This document shows positions 20,152-29,455 of a stretch of 35,848 bases of DNA, piece by piece. The position numbers and the translations under genes are program-made. The notes under the pieces are model-generated. The model was not told the origin of the DNA and did not search any database. It saw only the letters and a list, made by a program, of their open reading frames with translations. Every line of letters begins with the position of its first letter. The first letter of the stretch is position 1. This stretch comes from an uncultured bacterium (GTDB lineage: Bacteria; Myxococcota_A; UBA796; CAJQPC01): contig CAJQPC010000012.1 in assembly GCA_905480105.1 (NCBI GenBank), positions 1 to 35,848 on the forward strand, in the 5' to 3' direction.

Positions 20152-20799
20152 TCAGTTGCGTCCGTAGCCGAGCTCGGCCAGGCGCTCAAGGGTCAAGCCG
20201 CCACCAGGGCGCCAAGTCAGAAGGCGTTCTACATAGCGGGCCAGCACATCAACTTCGACGTTTACCTTTGCGCCAGGGCGCCAAGTTTCGACATGAGTGT
20301 TCTTGACCGTGTGGGGAATGATGTTGAGTCGAAAGGCATCCGTGCTGTCCAGCTCGTTGACGGTCAGCGAGACACCATCCAGGGTGATGGACCCCTTGGT
20401 CACGATGTAGCGGGCCAAATCCTCGGAGGGTTTCACCCAAAAAATCCAGCTTTCCTTCCGAATCTCCACGGATCGGATCGTACCCACCCCGTCCACGTGA
20501 CCTTGCACCAAGTGTCCGCCGAGGTGGTCCCCGACGCGGGTGGCCTGCTCCAGGTGAATGCGGCGACCGGGACTCCAGCCGCCCAGCGTGGTCTTGTCCA
20601 AGGTCTCCTGTCCGGCCGTTACGGTAAAGGTGTCGGAACCGAAGGTCTCTGCGGTCAGGCAGACTCCGTCACAGGCAATCGAGGCCCCCTCGTCCACTGT
20701 GGACAGGTCGTAGGCCGTTCGCACCACCATCGACACGCCGTTTCCAGCGGCTTCGATGGAGACCAGTTCTCCCACATCGGTGATCAATCCAGTGAACAT
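20152..20799 (-). CDS. ribE: riboflavin synthase
   Basis: [47 protein letters not shown]. Confidence 0.95.
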   Translation of the reverse strand: MFTGLITDVGELVSIEAAGNGVSMVVRTAYDLSTVDEGASIACDGVCLTAETFGSDTFTVTAGQETLDKTTLGGWSPGRRIHLEQATRVGDHLGGHLVQGHVDGVGTIRSVEIRKESWIFWVKPSEDLARYIVTKGSITLDGVSLTVNELDSTDAFRLNIIPHTVKNTHVETWRPGAKVNVEVDVLARYVERLLTWRPGGGLTLERLAELGYGRN

Positions 20800-21878
20800 C
20801 AGACAAGCTCCAGGTCCAGCAGTAAGTCAGGCCCAACGCGCCGGGTGCTTCGAAAGCGGAAGCGCGGTGCATTGGGGAGAGCGAAGGGGGCACCGCCCAC
20901 GAAGTTGACTCCGCCGGCCAGAATCTTCGGCGCCAAAAATACCAGTAGGCGATCCACCAACCCCTGATTCAACAGGCTTCGGCTGAGTACCCCGCCCCCC
21001 TCTACCAGCAGATTGTGTACACCCAGGGTGACCAGCTCCCGCATGATTTCATGCAAGTCCAAGCCCCCTGGCCCAGCACCGACCCGGATAATCCGCGCCG
21101 GCAGCTTCCGCTCAGGCGCATCCATGCCGCAAAAGACCACCGGCGGACGGTCTCCAGCTTGGAAGAGTCGCGCACCCTCTGGGATGCGCAGGTGCGTATC
21201 GATGACCACACGAAGAGGATCCCGTCCGCCCTCTGGCAGCCGTGTGGTGAGTTGGGGGTCGTCAGAAATGAGGGTGCCAGCTCCCACCAGGATCCCATCA
21301 CTGCGGTCACGCATGCGATGCCCTTCGCGTCTGGCCTCTGGCGAGGTGATCCATTGCGAGGTCCCGTAGGCGTCTGCAATGTGCCCATCGAGAGTGACAG
21401 CCGTCTTGAGCCACACCCGGGGCAAGCCCTGCTCCTGGGCCTTGATAAAGCCAGCGTTCAGGTCACGGCAGCTGTCCTCGCACAGGCCAAGCTCTACCTG
21501 GATGCCGGCTGCGCGGAGAATCTCAATGCCCTGGCCCTGAACGCGAGGGTCGGGATCCACCATTCCAATCACTACCCGCACAATCCCCGACTTCAGGATG
21601 GCCTCTGTGCAAGGCGGGGTAAGTCCATGGTGGCAACAGGGCTCCAGCGACACATACAGGGTCGCGCCTGGCGCCCGCCCACCCAGCTTGCCCAGCGCAT
21701 TGGGCTCGGCATGGTCCTGGCCCAGAGGCTGTGTGACGCCTTCAGCGATGACCTTCCCGTCCAGGGTAATGACCGCACCCACCATGGGATTGGGCGCAGT
21801 GCGGCCAGCGGCACCACGGGCAAGCTCCACACAGCGACGCATAAAGCGGGCATCGTGATCGGTACTGGCGCTACTCAC
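20799..21878 (-). CDS. ribD: bifunctional diaminohydroxyphosphoribosylaminopyrimidine deaminase/reductase
   Basis: HAEPNAL...LYVSLEPCCHHGLTPPC deaminase motif; LKTAVTLDGHIA reductase motif. Confidence 0.95.
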   Translation of the reverse strand: MSSASTDHDARFMRRCVELARGAAGRTAPNPMVGAVITLDGKVIAEGVTQPLGQDHAEPNALGKLGGRAPGATLYVSLEPCCHHGLTPPCTEAILKSGIVRVVIGMVDPDPRVQGQGIEILRAAGIQVELGLCEDSCRDLNAGFIKAQEQGLPRVWLKTAVTLDGHIADAYGTSQWITSPEARREGHRMRDRSDGILVGAGTLISDDPQLTTRLPEGGRDPLRVVIDTHLRIPEGARLFQAGDRPPVVFCGMDAPERKLPARIIRVGAGPGGLDLHEIMRELVTLGVHNLLVEGGGVLSRSLLNQGLVDRLLVFLAPKILAGGVNFVGGAPFALPNAPRFRFRSTRRVGPDLLLDLELV

Positions 21879-21884
21879 AAGCCT

Positions 21885-22355
21885 TTACTCCTCTGAATCT
21901 AAGGTCAACAAAGGCTGGATGAGTTCCATGAACTCCTCTGCACTGTTGAATTCTTGGTAGACCGAGGCGAAGCGCAGGAAGGCGACCCTATCTACGCTGA
22001 GGAGCTCTGAGAGCACGAACTCCCCCACTCGGTGGGTGCTGATCTCCCCCTTGTCCGCTTCGGAAAAAACACACTGCTCAATGCGCTGCACGGCAGATTG
22101 GACCCAAACACTGGACACAGGACGCTTGCGTAGGGCGACCTGAAGTCCCTGAAGGACCTTGTTCACGTCAAAAGTCTCGCGCCGACCATCTTTCTTCACC
22201 ACCTGAGGCATACGCTGCTCGATGCGCTCCAGGGTAGAGAAGCGGCGCTCACACTCCGGGCACTCCCTGCGCCGACGGATGCCACCGCCCTGAGGACCTG
22301 TGACACGAGAGTCGACGACTCGCGTGCTGGGGTGCTGGCAGAAGGGGCAGGTCAC
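21885..22355 (-). CDS. nrdR: transcriptional repressor NrdR
   Basis: [17 protein letters not shown]...[17 protein letters not shown] zinc ribbon plus ATP-cone; GTG start overlapping the glyA stop. Confidence 0.94.
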   Translation of the reverse strand: MTCPFCQHPSTRVVDSRVTGPQGGGIRRRRECPECERRFSTLERIEQRMPQVVKKDGRRETFDVNKVLQGLQVALRKRPVSSVWVQSAVQRIEQCVFSEADKGEISTHRVGEFVLSELLSVDRVAFLRFASVYQEFNSAEEFMELIQPLLTLDSEE

Positions 22356-23617
22356 GCCCGCTTGCTCCAGTCGATATGCAGCTGAGGCATGGGGTGCTTC
22401 GCGCACCAGTCATGCACTGCACCCCGAATCTGGGCCAGCTTGCCCGCATCTCCTCCACTCTCCAGGGTATCGGCGATCCAGGCACCGATCTGAGCGGCGT
22501 CCTGGGTTGTCATGCCACGGCTGGTCATCGCGGGGGTACCGATCCGAACGCCGCTGGTCACAAAGGGAGACCGGGTCTCTCCCGCCACAGTGTTCTTGTT
22601 CACGGTGATGGAGACCTGACCCAGGAGATCCTCGGCCTCCTTCCCGCTGATGCCATCACTCCCCAAGTCCATAAGAATGAGGTGGTTGTCGGTTCCGCCA
22701 GAGACCAGGTCAAACCCGCGCTCCTGCAGTGCGGTGGCCATGGACTGCGCGTTGTCGACAACCTGCTGGGCGTACTGCTTAAACTGAGGCTGCAGCGCCT
22801 CGCCGAAGGCCACAGCCTTGGCTGCGATGGTGTGCATCAAGGGACCACCCTGCGTACCAGGGAAGACCGCAGAGTTCAGCTTCTTCATGACCTGACGCTG
22901 GCCGAGCAGCAGGCCGCCACGGGGACCGCGAAGGGTCTTGTGGGTCGTCGTAGAGACATACTCACAGAAAGGAATGGGACTCTCATGAACGCCGCCGGCC
23001 ACCAAACCGGCGATGTGGGCCATGTCGGCCAGAATCACCGCCCCAACCTCGTCCGCAATGTCTCGGAAAGCCTGCCAGTCCCAGATGCGTGGATAGGCGC
23101 TCGCACCCGTGATGATCATCTTGGGACGATGCTTTAAGGCCTGCTCCCGCACCTGGTTCATGTCGATGAGGCCAGTCTCCAAATCCAGACCGTAGTGCAC
23201 CGCGTTGTAGAGCTTGCCGGAGCTGTTCACCGGCGAGCCGTGGGTCAGGTGACCACCATGGCTCAGGTTCAAGCCCAGGATCGTGTCACCAGCGTCCAAA
23301 GCAGCCAGAAAGACCGCTGAGTTGGCCTGGGCACCAGAGTGGGGCTGCACATTGGCCCCAATGCTGTCGAAGAGCTTCTTGGCACGGGACCGGGCGATCT
23401 CCTCGACCTGGTCTACCCAATCACAGCCACCGTAGTAGCGACGACCCGGCAGGCCCTCCGCGTACTTGTTGGTCAGCACCGACCCCATGGCGTCCATCAC
23501 CGGCTGCGAAACATAGTTTTCGGAGGCGATGAGTTCGATATCCTGCGCCTGGCGCACGGCTTCGCCCGCCATGGCAGCCGCAAGCTGTGGGTCTACATTC
23601 TCGAGCAAATCACTCAT
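22352..23617 (-). CDS. glyA: serine hydroxymethyltransferase
   Basis: [48 protein letters not shown]. Confidence 0.97.
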   Translation of the reverse strand: MSDLLENVDPQLAAAMAGEAVRQAQDIELIASENYVSQPVMDAMGSVLTNKYAEGLPGRRYYGGCDWVDQVEEIARSRAKKLFDSIGANVQPHSGAQANSAVFLAALDAGDTILGLNLSHGGHLTHGSPVNSSGKLYNAVHYGLDLETGLIDMNQVREQALKHRPKMIITGASAYPRIWDWQAFRDIADEVGAVILADMAHIAGLVAGGVHESPIPFCEYVSTTTHKTLRGPRGGLLLGQRQVMKKLNSAVFPGTQGGPLMHTIAAKAVAFGEALQPQFKQYAQQVVDNAQSMATALQERGFDLVSGGTDNHLILMDLGSDGISGKEAEDLLGQVSITVNKNTVAGETRSPFVTSGVRIGTPAMTSRGMTTQDAAQIGAWIADTLESGGDAGKLAQIRGAVHDWCAKHPMPQLHIDWSKRA

Positions 23618-23643
23618 GGTCCTCTCCGAAGGGGACCCGGGGC

Positions 23644-24096
23644 TCAGCCTTCCAGGTCCATCATCTTTTGCACGCGGCCCTGGTGACGGCCTCCCTCAAA
23701 CTTAGCGGACAAGAAAGCGTCCACAATCTCCTGAGCGAGTCCAACGCCAACCACACGCTCCCCAACACACAGGACATTGCAGTCGTTGTGTGACCGAGTT
23801 GCGCCCGCTGAGAAGCTATCCGAGACCACTGCCGCGCGCACCCCATGCACCTTGTTCGCAGCCATGGACATGCCCACTCCTGTCCCGCAGACTAGCAGCC
23901 CTAGGTCTGCATCCCCTGCAACAACAGCGCGGGCGACCTTCTCGGCGTAATCAGGGTAGTCGCAACGCGACTTGACCTGGACACCCATGGACAGGACACG
24001 GATACCCTTCGCGCTCAGATGGGCCTCCAGGGCGTTGCGCAGCTCAAAGCCGGCGTGGTCAGAGGCGGTGGCGATGGTCAAGGGCTGCTCGGACAT
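23644..24096 (-). CDS. rpiB: ribose-5-phosphate isomerase B
   Basis: [34 protein letters not shown]. Confidence 0.94.
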   Translation of the reverse strand: MSEQPLTIATASDHAGFELRNALEAHLSAKGIRVLSMGVQVKSRCDYPDYAEKVARAVVAGDADLGLLVCGTGVGMSMAANKVHGVRAAVVSDSFSAGATRSHNDCNVLCVGERVVGVGLAQEIVDAFLSAKFEGGRHQGRVQKMMDLEG

Positions 24097-24123
24097 GGAA
24101 GCTCCTAGGCTTAGAGCTCTCCT

Positions 24124-25359
24124 CTATTCGAAGCGGCGGAACACCAAGGTGGCATTTGTGCCACCAAATCCAAAAGCGTTGGAGAGGGCCACACCAACGC
24201 TGGCTTCCCGAGCATCGCCGGGTACGTAGTCCAGCGGGCAAGCGGGATCCCGGGTGGTCCAGTTCGCAGTTGGTGGAACCAAGCCCTGGTGCACCGCGAG
24301 AGCGCATGCCACCGCCTCGACCCCGCCAGCTGCTCCAAGCAGATGACCGGTGACGCTCTTCGTCGAAGACACCATCAGCTTAAAGGCATGCTCCTCAAAC
24401 ACGTCCTGAATCGCTTCGGACTCGGACTTGTCGTTTAGCGGTGTGCTGGTACCGTGGGCGTTGATGTAGATCACGTCCTCGGGGTTCACGCGTCCGCGTT
24501 TTAGAGCCAGCGCCATACAGCGGGCAGCGCCAGCGCCACGAGGGGCCGGGGCTGTGATGTGGTGGGCGTCGGAGTTCAGTGCGTAGCCGACCAGCTCACA
24601 GTAGATGCGAGCTCCACGGGCCTTGGCGTGCTCAAGTTCCTCAACCACCAACACACCGGAACCCTCCCCCATGACAAAGCCGTTTCGATCTGCGTCGAAT
24701 GGCCGGCTGGCCTGAGCGGGATTGTCATTGTTCCGCGAGAGCGCTTTCATCACCGCAAAACCGGACAAGCACGTGGGCAGTAGGGGTGCCTCGGCCCCGC
24801 CAGCAATGATCACGTCAGCATCGTCCAGCTGAATGGCACGCATTGCCTCGCCGATGCTGTGGTTGCCCGTCGCGCATGCCGTGCTGACGCAAAGGCTGGG
24901 CCCCTGAAGATTCAGGCGCATAGACAGGTGTCCGGCCGCCAAGTTGGTCAGGGTACGCAGCACGAAGAAAGGAGAGAGTCCGCGAGGTCCACGGGCATCA
25001 AAGCTCTTCTGAGCGTCGATGATCTCCCCCAAGCCCCCCACGCCAGTACCGATGTAGACCCCCATGCGGGTGCTATCCCCATCGAAGTTTTCTAAGCCAG
25101 CATCCCGCCAAGCCTCTTCCCCAGCCACCACGCCAAACTGGCAGAAGCGATCCATGCGCTTGGCAAGCCGTCGACCCAGTGCCTCATTCGCATCGAAGTC
25201 TTTGACCTCGCCGCCAATGCGAACAGGTAGCCCGTCCACGGGCACGTTCTTGAGCACATCAATACCACTACGCCCGGCCACCATGGCATCCCAGGTGGCG
25301 CCAGCGGTGCTACCGCAAGGACTCAGGGCCCCTACGCCTGTGATCACAACTCGGCGCAT
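24124..25359 (-). CDS. fabF: 3-oxoacyl-[acyl-carrier-protein] synthase II
   Basis: RRVVITGVGALSPCG, STACATGNHSIGEA, NAHGTSTPLND, KSVTGHLLGAAGGVEA. Confidence 0.96.
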   Translation of the reverse strand: MRRVVITGVGALSPCGSTAGATWDAMVAGRSGIDVLKNVPVDGLPVRIGGEVKDFDANEALGRRLAKRMDRFCQFGVVAGEEAWRDAGLENFDGDSTRMGVYIGTGVGGLGEIIDAQKSFDARGPRGLSPFFVLRTLTNLAAGHLSMRLNLQGPSLCVSTACATGNHSIGEAMRAIQLDDADVIIAGGAEAPLLPTCLSGFAVMKALSRNNDNPAQASRPFDADRNGFVMGEGSGVLVVEELEHAKARGARIYCELVGYALNSDAHHITAPAPRGAGAARCMALALKRGRVNPEDVIYINAHGTSTPLNDKSESEAIQDVFEEHAFKLMVSSTKSVTGHLLGAAGGVEAVACALAVHQGLVPPTANWTTRDPACPLDYVPGDAREASVGVALSNAFGFGGTNATLVFRRFE

Positions 25360-25387
25360 CGCAGCTCCTGGTGTCCCGCCGCACGCC

Positions 25388-25636
25388 TTAGGGGTTGGCG
25401 TGCTCCAGGATGTAGTCGACAGCGTCTTGGACGGTTGAGATCCGCTCGGCGTCGTCGTCCTCGATGGCGATCTCGAACTCTTTCTCGAGTTCCATGACCA
25501 ACTCAACGATGTCCAGCGAGTCGGCTCCCAGATCTTCGATGAAGGAGGCGCCAGGAACGACCTCGTCCTCGCTCACGCCCAGCGCGTCCGCGATGAGCTT
25601 ACGAACCTTGAGAACAACGGCTTCTTTGTCGGCCAC
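25388..25636 (-). CDS. acpP: acyl carrier protein
   Basis: [15 protein letters not shown] phosphopantetheine site; GTG start with GAGGAGG Shine-Dalgarno. Confidence 0.94.
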   Translation of the reverse strand: MADKEAVVLKVRKLIADALGVSEDEVVPGASFIEDLGADSLDIVELVMELEKEFEIAIEDDDAERISTVQDAVDYILEHANP

Positions 25637-25741
25637 GGGGCCCTCCTCAGATGACGGGTTCCCCTTATTCCAAACCAGCCCAAGGGCAAGCTCAGGAAGC
25701 GTCAGGGAGCCACATGGCGGAAAACGCCTGGGTGACGAACA

Positions 25742-25769
25742 AAAGCCGAGTCCAAGCAGACTCGGCTTT
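25742..25769 (-). terminator. intrinsic terminator between rpmF and acpP
   Basis: perfect 11-bp stem AAAGCCGAGTC/GACTCGGCTTT with 6-nt loop, followed on the minus strand by TTTTGTT. Confidence 0.75.
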
Positions 25770-25808
25770 CTCAAAGTGTTGCCAGACCCGAGTCAGGGTC
25801 CGACGCGC

Positions 25809-25994
25809 TTAATCTTGAGCTGGGCTCAAAATCTGCAGGCCACGGTAAGTACCGCAGGCTCCGCAGGCGTGGTGCCGCAACTTCAGCTCACCGCAGCTAC
25901 TGCAGCTCTCGGCCGCAGCTGTGTGCTTGATCGCGTGGTGAGAACGACGCATGCCCTTACGGGACTTGGACGTACGCTTCTTTGGGACTGCCAT
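25809..25994 (-). CDS. rpmF: 50S ribosomal protein L32
   Basis: [21 protein letters not shown] with CSSC...CGAC zinc ribbon. Confidence 0.95.
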   Translation of the reverse strand: MAVPKKRTSKSRKGMRRSHHAIKHTAAAESCSSCGELKLRHHACGACGTYRGLQILSPAQD

Positions 25995-25998
25995 GTTC

Positions 25999-26526
25999 TT
26001 ATCCTTCGCCGGACAGCTTCAGGCCCGCGAGGGCAGCGAAGCGAGGGTCGGCGCGCTTAGTGGGTTCCTGCACTGTTCCGAGAGGCGAGCAAGACTCGCC
26101 TTCCAGAGGAACAGCGTTCGGGGCGTCGCACGATAACCGTCCTGGGACCTCCAGCGCAAAAAACTCCTGCAAGACTCGGCCAAGGTCAAGGCCCTCCAAG
26201 GGATAAAAACCTATGTCCAACTCATCGGAAGCCAAGGCCCTGGAGCCGTCATCACGGGATCCGATGGGCAGATAGCTCAGGTCCAGCTCACCGTCTTGGC
26301 TCCAGCGTAGATCCTTGGCACAGCGATCGCAGACGAGCTCTACTTCGGAGTCCACTGTCCCGGTCACGCGGATCTGCGCCTCATAGGCGCGCAGAAAGAG
26401 CTGACCGTTCAAGGAGAGGGTCTTGCCACCCACGCCTTGGCCGACGCCTTCGCGGGCCCACTTCTCGTCCATGGTGAGGTCGACTTCGCGGCCTTCGTGG
26501 GGAATCTGGTGGGGAGAGATGCGCAT
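25999..26526 (-). CDS. YceD/DUF177 family protein
   Basis: [30 protein letters not shown]; adjacent to rpmF. Confidence 0.85.
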   Translation of the reverse strand: MRISPHQIPHEGREVDLTMDEKWAREGVGQGVGGKTLSLNGQLFLRAYEAQIRVTGTVDSEVELVCDRCAKDLRWSQDGELDLSYLPIGSRDDGSRALASDELDIGFYPLEGLDLGRVLQEFFALEVPGRLSCDAPNAVPLEGESCSPLGTVQEPTKRADPRFAALAGLKLSGEG

Positions 26527-26529
26527 ATT

Positions 26530-27453
26530 TTAACGCTCGGAAAAGAGGCGCTCCGGGACGAGTTCAACCTCGTCCCAGGGCCGGGGGTGACTGCGTGCTG
26601 CAGAGACTTGCTCATCGGCAGCCTCCCAGAGCGCTTTGGGGTCGCCATCGCGCACATTGCCAATGGGACCTACCAAGGAGGAGACTAAGACCGTTCCATC
26701 GCTGAGCAATTCCATTCGCATGCCGCCATGGTTGCGCTTGCTCTTGCCGGAGAGGTGATCGAGCAAGTGCTTTGGGGTGTGGTTGTCCCTCCCAAGACCC
26801 AACACGGCCTGAATCGCTCCGCCTGGGGCGTCGATGCCCAAAGGAAGCGTACCTAAGACGCCATCAGCGCCTGCCTGCCGGGCCCAGCCAGCCACAGCAG
26901 CGGCAGAGCTCGCGCTGGCCGCGGTGAGGGGAACCCCTACAAAGACCTGGAGAGGTCTACTACGGGTGCTCTTCGCGCGCTGGAAGGCCTCTAAGGTCGA
27001 CGTGGCCTCGTGCAGGGGAACGCCCACAGCGGCTTGGTGAGTCCCCTCATCCACACCGCCCACCAAGATGGTCAGTGCCCCAAGTCCTCTATCGATCAGA
27101 GCCTCGGCATCCCCTTGATCTAGCGGACCTGCGGTGATCAGATGCGTCGGACAGTCAAGACGGTTGGCGAAGCGCACAAGGTCTTCCAGATGAGGGCTCC
27201 GTGCTGGTTCCCCCCCCGCAAAAGTGACCCGGGTCGGTCCCAGCCAGTGGTGGAGCATCAACACCGCATTCCGCCACTCGTCCAAGGTCAGCGCTTCACC
27301 CGTGGCCCGCACCAAGCCGGCCGCCAGACGAACATCATTCAGACGCAGCACCAAACGCACTGGCCGATGGGCACCGGCGGTACCTGGCAAGACAGCACGA
27401 GCCGAGCGGGCCAAGCCGCGACCACGGGAGAGCCACTGCTCAAGACGCTTCAT
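26530..27453 (-). CDS. radical SAM/SPASM-like protein lacking the cluster-binding cysteines
   Basis: RLVLRLNDVRLAAGLVRATGEALTLDEW...VTFAGGEPARSPHLEDLVRFA...LITAGPL and IGNVRDGDPKALWEAA; start could also be 27498. Confidence 0.6.
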   Translation of the reverse strand: MKRLEQWLSRGRGLARSARAVLPGTAGAHRPVRLVLRLNDVRLAAGLVRATGEALTLDEWRNAVLMLHHWLGPTRVTFAGGEPARSPHLEDLVRFANRLDCPTHLITAGPLDQGDAEALIDRGLGALTILVGGVDEGTHQAAVGVPLHEATSTLEAFQRAKSTRSRPLQVFVGVPLTAASASSAAAVAGWARQAGADGVLGTLPLGIDAPGGAIQAVLGLGRDNHTPKHLLDHLSGKSKRNHGGMRMELLSDGTVLVSSLVGPIGNVRDGDPKALWEAADEQVSAARSHPRPWDEVELVPERLFSER

Positions 27454-27541
27454 TTTCGATGGCCCGTCATGTTCGATCCGAGGCGAGGGTGACGACAACT
27501 ACACTCTCCCCTTATGCTACGGGCGACCAGGATGCTGCAAG

Positions 27542-28042
27542 ATGCCAACGACCCGAGACCTGATGCTTGTCCTGACGCTGCCAGTCTTGGTGGCATGCAC
27601 TGCCGACCCGATGGCCAAGGAAGCCCTCGCCTATGAGAGCGCCATGGAGCCTGTAATGACCCAGAACGCCGCCCTGGCTGCGGAGTTCTTGGAGATCGCA
27701 ATCAAGCTGGACGACGAGAACTTTGGCCCGGATCGTATGGCCAAGCGCTGGCACCGGCGGGTGGTGACTCTCTCCGATGAGGTAGCGGCCAGCGTAAACG
27801 ACGTGTCCTCTTCCGATCCGGAGCTCAGCGCGCGGCACCAAGCCCTGGGTCAAGCATGGCAGGACCGGGCCCAAGCCTACACCGCGATCGATCAGGCTTG
27901 GAGTGCGGGCGATCCCTCGGCGATGGACAGCGCCTCCAAGGCAAACGTCCAAGCTAAGCTGGCAGAAGAAGCCGCTCTGGCCGATCTCAACGCACTGCTT
28001 GGGCCCCACGGTGTCGCGCTGGATCCCTTCCCAGAGCCTTAG
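27542..28042 (+). CDS. hypothetical lipoprotein
   Basis: MPTTRDLMLVLTLPVLVACTADP lipobox; helical Ala-rich mature part; start trimmed from 27224. Confidence 0.7.
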   Translation: MPTTRDLMLVLTLPVLVACTADPMAKEALAYESAMEPVMTQNAALAAEFLEIAIKLDDENFGPDRMAKRWHRRVVTLSDEVAASVNDVSSSDPELSARHQALGQAWQDRAQAYTAIDQAWSAGDPSAMDSASKANVQAKLAEEAALADLNALLGPHGVALDPFPEP

Positions 28043-28079
28043 CGCAGTAAAAAGTAGCGCCTTGGCGCGCGAAAAAGTG

Positions 28080-28108
28080 TTGCGACCTCTCAACACGCAG
28101 ACTAAAAG
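28080..28108 (+). promoter_or_regulatory. possible sigma70-type promoter for the tRNA pair
   Basis: TTGCGA, 17-nt spacer, TAAAAG, ending 11 nt before the tRNA 5' end. Confidence 0.4.
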
Positions 28109-28119
28109 CCGGAGGCTGT

Positions 28120-28195
28120 TGGGGCATGGTCGAATTGGTAAGACGTCTGGTTCTGGTTCAGAAAGCTCCAGGTTCGAGTCCTGGTGCCCCAACCA
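28120..28195 (+). tRNA. tRNA-Gln (anticodon CTG), CCA encoded
   Basis: acceptor TGGGGCA/TGCCCCA, anticodon arm TCTGG-TTCTGGT-TCAGA, T arm CCAGGTTCGAGTCCTGG. Confidence 0.95.
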
Positions 28196-28227
28196 CCCCA
28201 CCTTTTGAAATTTTGAGTACCCACTAA

Positions 28228-28302
28228 GCCCCCATCGTCTAGCGGTTAGGACGCCGGCCTCTCACGCCGGAAACAGGGGTTCGATTCCCCTTGGGGGTAC
28301 CA
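28228..28302 (+). tRNA. tRNA-Glu (anticodon CTC), CCA encoded
   Basis: acceptor GCCCCCA/TGGGGGT, anticodon arm CCGGC-CTCTCAC-GCCGG, T loop GGTTCGATTCC. Confidence 0.95.
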
Positions 28303-28304
28303 TC

Positions 28305-28337
28305 AAAACCTCGTTGCTTCGGCGACGGGGTTTTTTT
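28305..28337 (+). terminator. intrinsic terminator after the tRNAs
   Basis: AACCTCGTTGC-TTCG-GCGACGGGGTT stem (including G-U pairs) followed by T7. Confidence 0.9.
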
Positions 28338-28407
28338 GTGGGTGCATTTTAAGAGAGAACCCCTGTTCTTCCCTTGGCAAGCCCCCGCACTCCATGCCGT
28401 CATACTC

Positions 28408-29280
28408 ATGGTCGCCCTGCTCTGGGACGCTCTGTTTGGGGAGCCGCCAACCCGGTGGCACCCAGTGGCTTGGATCGGCTCAACGATCTCCTTCCTGCGT
28501 CCCAAAAGACTGGGACACCCTTCAGGCAACTTTGCCTGGGGACTCACCGTGGCGTTGCTCCTGCCCACTTTGGTTGGGCTGGTGGGCTGGGGCGTGATGC
28601 AGTTGGACTGGATCGCCCTGCCTCTGGCGGTGTTCTTCTGCACCAGCTCCTTCAGTATTCGCTGCCTTGGCGAGGCCAGTCAGAAGGTGGCACAGCCTCT
28701 GAGTCACGGCGACTTGCAAGGGGCGAGAGAGGGACTGGGTTGGCTCTGCAGCCGCAATTCCAGCAACCTGAGCCCCTCTGAACTCAGCGCAGCCACCATT
28801 GAGAGCGTCGCAGAAAACGCCTCGGACAGCGCCGTAGCTCCCCTGTTCTGGTTTGCCATCCTGGGCCTGCCAGGGCTGATGGCCTACCGAGTCGTCAACA
28901 CCCTGGACGCCATGTGGGGCTACCGGGACGAACGCGAGTGGCTGGGCAAGGCCTCTGCACGCCTGGATGACCTGCTCAACTGGGTACCCGCAAGGCTCAC
29001 AGCCGCCCTGCTCTTGTTGGCCGATAGCGCAAACGCCAGGCGCGGCGCCACCGCAGCATGGTCGGACGCCCGTTCCACCTCGAGCCCAAATGCAGGCTGG
29101 CCTATGGCTACGATGGCAGGCTTGTTGGGCATGACGCTGGCAAAACGCGGGCACTACACCCTGGGCGGCGGACCGGAGCCTAAAGCGCAGGATATCGGAC
29201 CTGCCTGGTTGATCTGCCAGCGTGCAATGCGAACGTGGGCCACCTTGGTCCTGCTTGCACTCCTTGCTGCCGCCCTGTAA
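28408..29280 (+). CDS. cobD: adenosylcobinamide-phosphate synthase CobD/CbiB
   Basis: LLWDALFGEPPTRWHPVAWIG, ESVAENASDSAVAPLFWFAI, YRVVNTLDAMWGYRDER; start uncertain (in-frame GTG at 28342). Confidence 0.9.
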   Translation: MVALLWDALFGEPPTRWHPVAWIGSTISFLRPKRLGHPSGNFAWGLTVALLLPTLVGLVGWGVMQLDWIALPLAVFFCTSSFSIRCLGEASQKVAQPLSHGDLQGAREGLGWLCSRNSSNLSPSELSAATIESVAENASDSAVAPLFWFAILGLPGLMAYRVVNTLDAMWGYRDEREWLGKASARLDDLLNWVPARLTAALLLLADSANARRGATAAWSDARSTSSPNAGWPMATMAGLLGMTLAKRGHYTLGGGPEPKAQDIGPAWLICQRAMRTWATLVLLALLAAAL

Positions 29281-29295
29281 TTCGGCGCGCCCTGC

Positions 29296-29455
29296 ACCCT
29301 GGGCCAGGCAAGATGATCCATGGGGTGCGTCAGCCGAGTGCGAGTCGGCACGGCGTGAGAACGAAGCAACGCGTCAGGATTTCCAGGGCGAAGATCGCGG
29401 CGGTGGCCTGTGAGTGCACCCCTCACATAGCGTCAGTCTGCCTGGTCGAGGGTTG
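29296..29455. ncRNA. candidate structured RNA region, strand undetermined
   Basis: nested complementary segments ACCCTggGCCAGGCA/TGCCTGGTcgAGGGT and GGGGTGC/GCACCCC plus local hairpins; downstream of cobD. Confidence 0.4.

Noticed and set aside
20293-20967. 224-aa plus-strand ORF opposite ribE/ribD
   Set aside because: Antisense shadow without motifs.
21879-21884. FMN riboswitch upstream of ribD
   Set aside because: Only 6 nt separate nrdR and ribD; no room for an RFN element here.
21015-21896. 293-aa plus-strand ORF opposite ribD
   Set aside because: Antisense shadow of a clearly conserved ribD.
22376-23137. 253-aa plus-strand ORF opposite glyA
   Set aside because: Antisense shadow; glyA is unambiguous.
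27512-28201. 229-aa minus-strand ORF covering the lipoprotein gene and tRNA-Gln
   Set aside because: Crosses a tRNA gene and has no domain signature.
29154-29426. 90-aa minus-strand ORF in the cobD-capA gap
   Set aside because: Overlaps the cobD end, lacks protein-like composition, and coincides with RNA-like complementarity.
29296-29455. Cobalamin riboswitch associated with cobD
   Set aside because: The region lies downstream of cobD, and no convincing B12-box plus GCCACTG core was found on either strand.
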